Source of the DNA: Phlegmacium glaucopus
Lineage: Eukaryota > Basidiomycota > Agaricomycetes > Agaricales > Cortinariaceae
NCBI GenBank assembly: GCA_015039465.1
Contig: MU130240.1
Span: 146,647 to 210,646, forward strand
Reading direction: 5' to 3'
Length of the DNA stretch: 64,000 nt
Both the position numbers and the translations under genes were made by a program. The notes under the pieces are model-generated. The model was not told where the DNA came from. It was given only the letters and a program-made list of their open reading frames with translations, and did no database searches. Every line of letters starts with the position of its first letter. Positions within the stretch are counted from its first letter, which is position 1. Of the stretch, positions 56,784 through 64,000 are shown piece by piece.

Positions 56784-57236
56784 TGCTCGAAGTTTGCACC
56801 CGCCGGTTGATCGCTCATAGTTGCTACGTTATTTTTGAATTTCAATATGTATACTAATTTGTGATATCAGATGTTTCCACTCCTTTCTGACGGCAGAACT
56901 ACTCATTGCTTTAGTCTCTCGTAGACAGCTTCGATATATGTGATGTGACATGAGTCATGGATCACGATATATCATTGCTTCTAGAAAGCAGATACACATT
57001 CATGAGAGGTCAGATGTGTTCAATTCAAAACAGGACAGTGGTCACGGACTGTCCCGCACTAACCTACGACTTTTCTGCTCTCAGAAAGGTCTTTGGCAGA
57101 GTGGAAACGACGACATCGATGGAAAATATCTGATATCGTAAATTACATACTGAGTGAATATTGAATATACATATTGAAATTCAAAAATAACGTAGCGCGA
57201 TCATCGATCAACCCGCAGGTGCAAACTTTGAGCGCT
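56784..57236. mobile_element. About 450-bp inverted-repeat (MITE-like) element
   Basis: Sequence at 56784-56880 and the reverse complement of 57128-57236 share AAGTTTGCACC, GTTGATCG, CTACGTTATTTTTGAATTTC, AATATGTATA and GATATCAGAT in order. No gene inside and no target duplication determined. Confidence 0.6.
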
Positions 57237-57987
57237 TGATCAGCTTTCCATATTCGGAACTGTCATTTCTTGACATTCTTCTTTAATTTGATGCTCCGCC
57301 GGGGTGTATTTGTTTGATGGCATTGGTAAAGTGGGACTGGGGGGGAATTACTGCGACTCTGAGACTAGTAGTAGTAACATCGTCTTTTGGTTCCGTGGTC
57401 AACGCCCCCCGAAAATCGCCATATAATTTAATGTAGTGTTATCACAGTTTGGTTGAGGTTGAAACAAGTTGGAGGATGGTGTCCGAGTCACCCCCGTAGC
57501 CCCCAACGACGAAGAGGACAAACCTTCTGAATCCCATCCTACGCCCCAGTCGGGGAATACAATATCCATAATCAAGGGAATACTAGGATTATTCCTCATC
57601 CTAAACATGATGTAAATGGATATTACTCGGCGTGTATGACGAAACTCCTACAAGAATACAAAGAGAAACCGCTTTCGTCACTACTGCACACCGATCCTTT
57701 CAATGGACAGTACCGGAATCCAGCAGTGGCACGTAATTAGGAACTCGTCCAGTACTATATTGTGGTAGTCTGATTTGATTTTTCTGAACACAGACTATTG
57801 AAACAATGAATATAATCTAGTGCTATTGGGTATATGATAGCTCATAAATTGAACAGAATAGGTAAGCCAGCGTACGTCATCTGTTGAATCACCGACTTCT
57901 CATTTCCCACAGCTAATGCACGACGTTAATATCCCTATTCTACTGCATCTTGAAGCGGTCTCATCTAATGATGTGTATCGTTTCTAG
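57237..57987. other. Intergenic, no gene seen
   Basis: Short minus-strand frame near 57399-57608 without support. The end of the stretch resembles the intron of the small secreted peptide gene at 58.7 kb (ATTCTACTGCA...TCATCTAAT). Confidence 0.4.
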
Positions 57988-58079
57988 CCCTTCCGAGCCT
58001 ACCATTCTTCCGCGGTGCTGACGCAGAGGGACCCGTGAGGAACCTGTTGGACAAGTTGGAAACTGGTCACCACAAGTAG
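57988..58079 (+). pseudogene. Second exon of a small secreted peptide paralogue
   Basis: After a TTTCTAG acceptor, the frame LPSLPFFRGADAEGPVRNLL ends in GHHK and TAG. Downstream sequence (AGTAGGAGCAA..., GTAGAGATAAT...) matches that after the gene at 58627-58841. No matching signal-peptide exon was found upstream, so it is probably a partial or decayed copy. Confidence 0.4.
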
Positions 58080-58626
58080 GAGCAAAGATTCTGCCGGTTA
58101 GAGATAATCCCCTTTTCTTTGAAATGTACCTTATTGATCCGGAACTTCCACGCAGTCTCCCTGAGTCATTAGACATATATAATTATATGGATGAGTGTGA
58201 GTAAATTCTGGCAAGGACTACTACTAGTTTACTATTTGTTTTCGCTCTCTTTTAGTTGAATTGGACCTTGGTAATTCGTATTGCTCTGTAAAATTCATAC
58301 CCTTACTTTCACTGCGAGTGAGATCCGAGTCAACGAGATTACGATTGAAATTTTTATATTTACATACCAATTCCAACTCTGACCCTGACCTGAATAAGCC
58401 ATCAGCATCAGCCAAGATGGCAGTACCAAGACAAATGATTCCGCGTTTCAATGATTCGAACGCTATGTAGCAAATATTTGACTCGGGCTAGTGGACTCGG
58501 AGACCCGCAGTTCAAGGATAACATAATAGGGAAGGAAGCAGTGTCGGGCCTAGTATATATAAGCAACAAGGACAAACTCGAACTACAAAGCCGAAAGCTT
58601 GAAACTCACATTATCACATTATCACG

Positions 58627-58841
58627 ATGTTCTTTCCCAAGTTCTACTGCATGGTCCTCTGCATCATAGCTTTAGTATCCTACGGACGAGGTTTGAATGT
58701 TATTCTACTGCAGGTTTTCATCTAATATATAATATCATTCTAGTGAGTGCGGAGAATCCGACGAGGGGTGCCGCGTTCCTCGGAGGCGTTGTTGGAAAGG
58801 AACCCACCAGGGAACACCTGAAGAATGATCACGACAAGTAG
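58627..58841 (+). CDS. Small secreted peptide, two exons
   Basis: 53 aa: exon 1 58627-58690 (MFFPKFYCMVLCIIALVSYG, a signal peptide) and exon 2 58744-58841. The 53-nt intron is in phase. The mature part is about 30 residues and charged (GAAFLGGVVGKEPTREHLKN) with no cysteine. A strong TATA box (TATATATAAG, about 58553-58562) lies about 65 nt upstream. A partial paralogue lies 660 bp upstream, so a local duplication occurred. It is not recognised as a known family. It could be an effector, a precursor peptide or a non-functional remnant. Confidence 0.55.
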
Positions 58842-61157
58842 GAGCAAGGTTTCTTGTTGGTAGAGATAATTCCATTATTTTTTAAAATATACCTATTGAT
58901 CTGGAGTACCAGTGTCACCTTCCATGCAGTTGTTCTCTCTCTCTCTCTCTCTGAATCGAATCGGACAGTTCAAGTTAGATGTACGTAATATATGGCAACT
59001 GCTAGTAAATTCAAGGGCTGGGTGCTCTTTAAGATTTCGACGTGTAGATACCATATAATATAATACCCTTACTTTCACGCCGAGTATCCGATTCAACGTG
59101 ATTATGATGGAAAGTTTTGCGGCCGAAAGTGATTTTTCTGATGGACATTTTTCAATATACTTGAGGCCATGGTTGTAGTTGTAGTTTATGTTAGTATGGT
59201 TTTTGCAGGAAAAAACTATTGCGAAACCCCCTTTCTCCGAGAAAAAGGGGTTTCTAGAGGGTTTCTAGAGAAATCCCCCAAATTGCTAAATTACAACATC
59301 CATCAACACTTGTTACTAAGGAATTGTTTAGTGGGTTCAAGAGCACCACAATTACTTGGCCCAATGTCAACATTCCACCTGCCTCTGCCATAGTAATGCA
59401 ATATATATTGTTAGTTGCAGAGACATCATAGTATATCCCTTCATGCATTACCCACCATTATGCATCACCTAACCAGTGAGATCGTGGTGATGCGCCATCA
59501 CTTCGGTGGCTTAAGATAAATTATGTTAAACCTCGTCTCCTCACAGGCAGCTCCTCTAACTCCTGTTATTGCTTAACTTGTTCGTTCCATATTTCGATCC
59601 TAGCTTGTCAGTCGACATTATGGGCCGTTTCGAGCTGTTCTATGGCTTGTTGAGGAGTGACTTGCTGTGCCTGCACTATAAGGTTTATAATTGGTAGGTA
59701 AGCTGGCTGTTAAAGTTTGGAAGTGGCTCGAGATTGGGGTCATGAGCGATAGGTGGCATAATTGTGGTTATAAAGGATTGTCAAAAATATTGAGAATTAG
59801 CTTATGCTTTATTACGGATATGTAGAATTTAGATAGAGAGTATGAAAAGGAAGGGAGTAACGCAGTAGGAGCTCGACCTAGAATTATTGTCGAGTGGAGA
59901 ATGTGCACGTGATGCACTTCTCGTCCTCTCAATTGTCTCAAAAACTATATTATATCTCTTCGCTTGTACCTCGCTTCGCTGTAGAAACGAACATAAATGC
60001 AGATAAATGCGGCAACTAGGAAAAAATTCCATGGCAGACGCGGACATGCGTCACAGGACGACACAACCTCAGGTGCGCAATTTGTGCAAGTGTGTAGCGT
60101 TACACGCACGCTTACACAGCTTTGTAAGCAGGAATTTGATGGAAAAACTATTGAATTCGACGGAAGCGTTTTTTTGGTGGTTTTGGATCAGTCATTTTGG
60201 TGAGTATTCGGGGGTCCTGTGAAGACTGATATCCATCACGGCCTGAGAGCAACAGATAAGATCCTCAAGGCTCATATTCATCGTCAAACGAGGCTCCGGC
60301 CACCCAGGGAAGGGTGCGGATATGACTGTCAGTGTAACACTGTCATGTACTAGTAAGATCGACACCGGTGAGAATAGCCAGCGCTTCGGAATCATTACTG
60401 ACAAGAATGGTTAGTCTGCATGTAGTCGCGCCCACTGAAACCAGATTGATCATGTGTTTCTTCCCACGTCCAACGCGTCTTCTAATTAATGCTTCTTTTC
60501 TCTTATCATAGACGCGTTGTCCATCGTTGTGTAGTAAAGAATTGGTACAGAATCTGGCCGTAAGTCCATTCCTACTCATCGTACTAAAACGAAGAAACGG
60601 ATTAATCTACGATTTTCGGCATCAGTTAAAGCTACGGGATTGCTGCCTAGAGGTGATTGGCAGGATTTATATGAAGTTCAGATGCCGTTATCGTCAATAA
60701 TAGCCGCGGTGAACTACCAATGGAGGAGCCAGCAATTTTCTGAGGTCTTTTAGGGACTGGAGTATCTGGGTTTTCGTCGTTTGGCCGTTTTGTGGTCCGT
60801 TTTCTTTTGGTGGGGAGTATGGGGTTGCATTTGGAGCTTGCTGGAGTGTGGTGAAGATGGATGGGGTGTGAGCAGCTGCTGTGCCATAGGGTTGGGGTAT
60901 ATGTTTGTTGCCAGGTAGTAGAGAATATTGATGCTGTACCCCGAAGAGGAGTTTCTAGTATTAAAGGTGTTTAGATGCATATTGAGGTGTTTCATTGTGC
61001 GATGGAGACCAAAACACCATTGAATTCTCAATAATCAAATACGCGTTTACCGTGGTCACGTGATATTCGTGTGGGAATAAATGCGCATGAAATTTTAGTA
61101 CAATTTGAATTTGATGGACGCGACTAAAAGCAGACTATGAAGGAGATTGACTGATTA
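58842..61157. other. Intergenic, no gene supported
   Basis: Contains a (CT)n run at 58935-58950, a hairpin-prone AACCCCCTTTCTCC...GGGGTTT segment near 59224-59252 with repeated TTTCTAGAG, and short frames. Nothing recognisable as a gene. Confidence 0.4.
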
Positions 61158-62922
61158 TCGGTAGTTTACGAAGTCTGCCTTATGGGACGACGGCCCCAAC
61201 GATTGACTAGATACCACCTGAAAACAATTTAAGACGGGATCTCAGGAGGTGAACAAAGACATTCTTACGGTGGGAGAACATAGATCAACGAGTTAATGCC
61301 TGTCACAAGAATTGCTTGACGGCCTATCCACCCGGCCTCGACAGTATTCAGTCGGTCAGAGAAAGATTAGATGAGATTAGGTAATTACAGGCCTGCCTTC
61401 AAACACGCGGGCTGCATGTACACCGGTTGGGTATCAACTTGATTTTGGATGAGAAGTTTACTCACGAGCATAATAAGAGATTACTATTGCAATGAATTGT
61501 GAGCTTAGAGGCGGTGAGATAGGTAATAACAAAAAATTTATCACTATTCATACCGTTCGATCTTGAGGGGTCAGCATAGAATCCAAATTGCTTCAAGGAC
61601 GATGTTACTTACAAGTTGAGCAAATGCCTGCGAGGACATAGCAAAACGCGTCTTTTATACTTGGGCCGCATTGTTTTGTAGGATATACCCTCCCCAGATT
61701 CACGCTGAGAGATTTATGAATCAGACTGTCGAAGGCACTAGCGTCTTTGTCCCTGATTTCTTCGAATTCTGCTTGCGCAACTGAATTGTTTAGGTCGCCT
61801 CCATGAAGGTCTGCAAGAACTTGTAAGCCTTCTTGGTCTTTATCGTTGTCTATAAGCCAACTAGTCGCAAGTGTAAAGATGCATGGACAGATGGGCTAAA
61901 ATATCTGGACGTACCACGGGCTTTCGGGAATGAGGAAAGTTCCTCCGGCGAGTATAGCAACGATGATACATCGGATGAAAAGGGGTAGACGCCATGATAG
62001 ATTCGAGTCGATGAAAGAGCAGAAATGATCTATCCACTACGTGATGTTTAGGTGATGGTACTCTCGTTGACGAAAAAAGATACTGGACTTACGACTGAGA
62101 AGGAGTAACCAACAATGTTACCAGTGAATTCCGCGCAAGTCAGGGCACCTCTCTAAAGACTATGAGTATGGGGGTGCAAGGGGAGGGAATGAGGTGTCGT
62201 ACATGGTTTGGAGGAGATATCTCACTCTGATATATGGGAACGATAGTTCTTGGCGACATATCTCAGTTGACGGCAACAAGCTATCAAATGATACTCACGA
62301 AAGTAGCCCAACACCAAAACCGCTTATGAGTCGCCCCAGAATCATTGTCCAGATGCCGACTGTAAATGTTTGAACGAGTCCCCCAACAGTGAATATAACT
62401 GCGCCTCCAAGTAAGGTCCATTTCCGACCCACGAGATCGCCAATCCTTCCCGCCGCTATGGAAGTAACTTTGAAGTGGATGTGTGAAAATTAGTAATCAG
62501 GAGTAAATCTAAAGACTTACTAAAGGCGCCAATCTCTAAAACGGCCACAATACTCCCAACTTCGATAGCAGTTGGAGTTTTGAAAAAACTGATGAAATGA
62601 GGACCAGTAATGATTCTAGACATCACACTACGTGTTCAGTTTGGGTTAGTAGCTGGCATATCAGGGGTCAAAAAGATACATGCCAATCATATCCGAACTG
62701 TAAAACCGTCAGAAAATATGTAAAAACGTGTTTTGTGGAAAGACCCACGAGAAATACGCCCAAACTTGCAAACACGGAGATGGCATAGAGTAGTTGGTGT
62801 CCAACCAGTTTTCGGCGAGATTTCACAGGCATCAGGAATGGCGCTGGTGTCTGACTCGCTGGTTTTACATGCAGTGCAACGGTTGGTTGGGACAATGAAC
62901 CGTGGGAAAATGCATACATCAT
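61158..62922 (-). pseudogene. MFS sugar-transporter pseudogene, C-terminally truncated
   Basis: Starts MMYAFSHGSL at 62922. Exons give QLLYAISVFASLGVFL, FGYD, VMSRIITGPHFISFF and AGRIGDLVGRKWTLLGGAV. They continue with ILGRLISGFGVGLLS, RTIVPIYQSEISPPNH, RGALTCAEFTGNIVGYSFSV, LIPESPR and WLIDNDKDQEGLQVLADLHG. Then come AMSSQAFAQL, ISYYA, EAGWIGRQAILVTGINSLIY and WYLVNRWGRRPI. This is the sugar porter family (GRxxGDxxGRK and PESPR signatures). Frameshifts occur before AMSSQAF and around NGMN, and the C-terminal half, after the helix 7-8 region, is missing. The split of FGYD from VMSR needs a non-canonical donor. Non-functional. Confidence 0.8.
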
Positions 62923-62968
62923 AGGTAAACCTTACATAATGCTGCACCGCCCAACATATACGTACTAC

Positions 62969-63583
62969 ACTTCAGATTTGCCAAAGAAGCATGCTAATTA
63001 TTTGTATTATCATCCTGGCAAATCCCAGCTTGACTTCTCCGAGTGGCCCGCTGGATGTAGGGCTTATATCGAAATGGGAACAAAATTTCAACCGCTGTGG
63101 TCAGAAAACAAGTTCAAATAGTAAGCGCTCCTTGTTGAAATTGGCTCTACACTTTGCGGTGGGAACGCCCAATTTTTGCCACTAAATATTTAGGATACTC
63201 AGCAAGGTAAATGATAATGACCGATTAGTAGTCACTCTACTAATTACTTACGTTGACTTCAAGTTGACTCTCATACCATCGTTGTCGTGCGCCACTCGCC
63301 AGTGCACGATATCTGGATGACAGTCTGACTCACTGGTATTACCCAGGTATAATCGCTTATTCGCGCTCTGCCTGATACAATGACTATCTTAAACCCTAGG
63401 CAAGTACCCACGGGGGATCAACTTGAAGTGCTAACTTCAAAAGATGTTAGCAGATACCCCCAGCTCGTCTCTCAATTGGCGGGTCTCTTACGGGTCCTTC
63501 AAGTTATTGAAACGCTGAACCTCATTTCTGTACTGCCGTAGAGTTGACATGACTTAAAGATTCGAACTGGGTTACATAAAACA
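62969..63583. repeat. Dispersed repeat, copy 2
   Basis: Direct repeat of 53942-54504, starting at ACTTC (62969-62973). Here ACTTC is followed by 10 extra bases before AAAGAAGCATGC. There is no YR element on its left, so it may show the unoccupied target. Confidence 0.75.
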
Positions 63584-64000
63584 ATGTATATGGACACCTA
63601 TTCGCAGATAGTGCCTATGGAATGCCTGTACCAAATATTACTCAGAATTGATCGTCGTCATATATAATGGAAAATGAAAGGTACCTCTTCAATCAATTAT
63701 CTTTTCTTCAACTCTCTTCTATTTGGTCCCTCTGTGGTTCTCTATCACCGCCAAGGAAAGAGCCCGCTGCTCTTCTACGACGAACTTGAAAAAAATAGGT
63801 TTTTGTGGAATCAGGATAGTTAATGAAGAGAAATTCCAACGAGCTCACCTGTCGCGCCGGATACCTCCGTGCTTGATATTAATGGCGCGCAAAATACAAA
63901 AGCCACCATGGTGAGGATTAAATAGAGAGTTGGAAGATTATGGCTGTCCGATTGGGGAAGTATTAAATACACATAAATAATGGTTTGCAGAAATATATCT
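63584..64000. other. Window end, no gene seen
   Basis: Short frames only. Confidence 0.4.

Noticed and set aside
60343..60579. Basic 78-aa minus-strand frame (RRRVGRGKK)
   Set aside because: No splice support, no family and no promoter; too short to separate from chance.
60750..61031. 93-aa minus-strand frame
   Set aside because: Low-complexity Pro/Ser/His composition and no homologous neighbour.

Overview
The window is nuclear DNA of a mushroom-forming basidiomycete (Agaricomycetes). The evidence is many 43-98 nt spliceosomal introns, F-box/LRR-like genes, NACHT-type NLR genes, basidiomycete 7-TM proteins, a Plavaka-like DNA transposon, a Ty3/gypsy element and a Crypton-like tyrosine-recombinase element. 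It looks like an accessory, repeat-rich region: there are few ordinary genes and many duplicates, pseudogenes and nested insertions. All identities come from reading the sequence and recalling family motifs; no search was run.

Layout. 0.7-5.6 kb: a five-exon small secreted Cys-rich protein (-) and a large Ser/Gly-rich single-TM protein with an SH3-like tail (+). 6.6-10.9 kb: a WD40 (WDR75/Utp17-like) remnant and an intact F-box gene; this block is duplicated at 27.2-31.0 kb. In the first copy the block is interrupted by a 666-bp hAT-like MITE and, at 10.94-22.2 kb, by an 11.3-kb Plavaka-like transposon. The transposon carries a transposase (+) and a divergent accessory gene (-). It was itself hit by a solo LTR (11157-11735), a Ty3/gypsy element (12115-16332) that holds a second solo LTR (12532-13411), and a third solo LTR (21531-21775). 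Removing these insertions at their target-site duplications brings the transposon genes back into frame, apart from eight TGA codons that each look like a mutated CGA.

23.1-26.3 kb: a six-exon 7-TM membrane protein (an inverted paralogue lies at 54.9-56.1 kb), an allantoate-permease-type MFS remnant and part of a single-TM protein gene. 31.9-33.1 kb: an HNH-domain pseudogene. 33.7-41.1 kb: three NLR (NACHT) copies, two broken, each broken copy paired with a convergent gene for an eight-cysteine secreted peptide.

42.56-53.94 kb: the most striking feature, two head-to-tail copies (5706 and 5678 bp) of a two-gene mobile element. Each has a spliced tyrosine recombinase (-) converging on a spliced SAP-like protein (+). 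The 5-bp core ACTTC occurs at the left end, at the junction and at the right end, as expected for site-specific integration of a circular Crypton-like element. Both companion genes are intact with identical exon phases.

54-64 kb: the inverted 7-TM paralogue, short tandem and inverted repeats, a duplicated small secreted peptide gene, a truncated sugar-transporter pseudogene, and a dispersed repeat whose second copy may preserve the empty ACTTC target.
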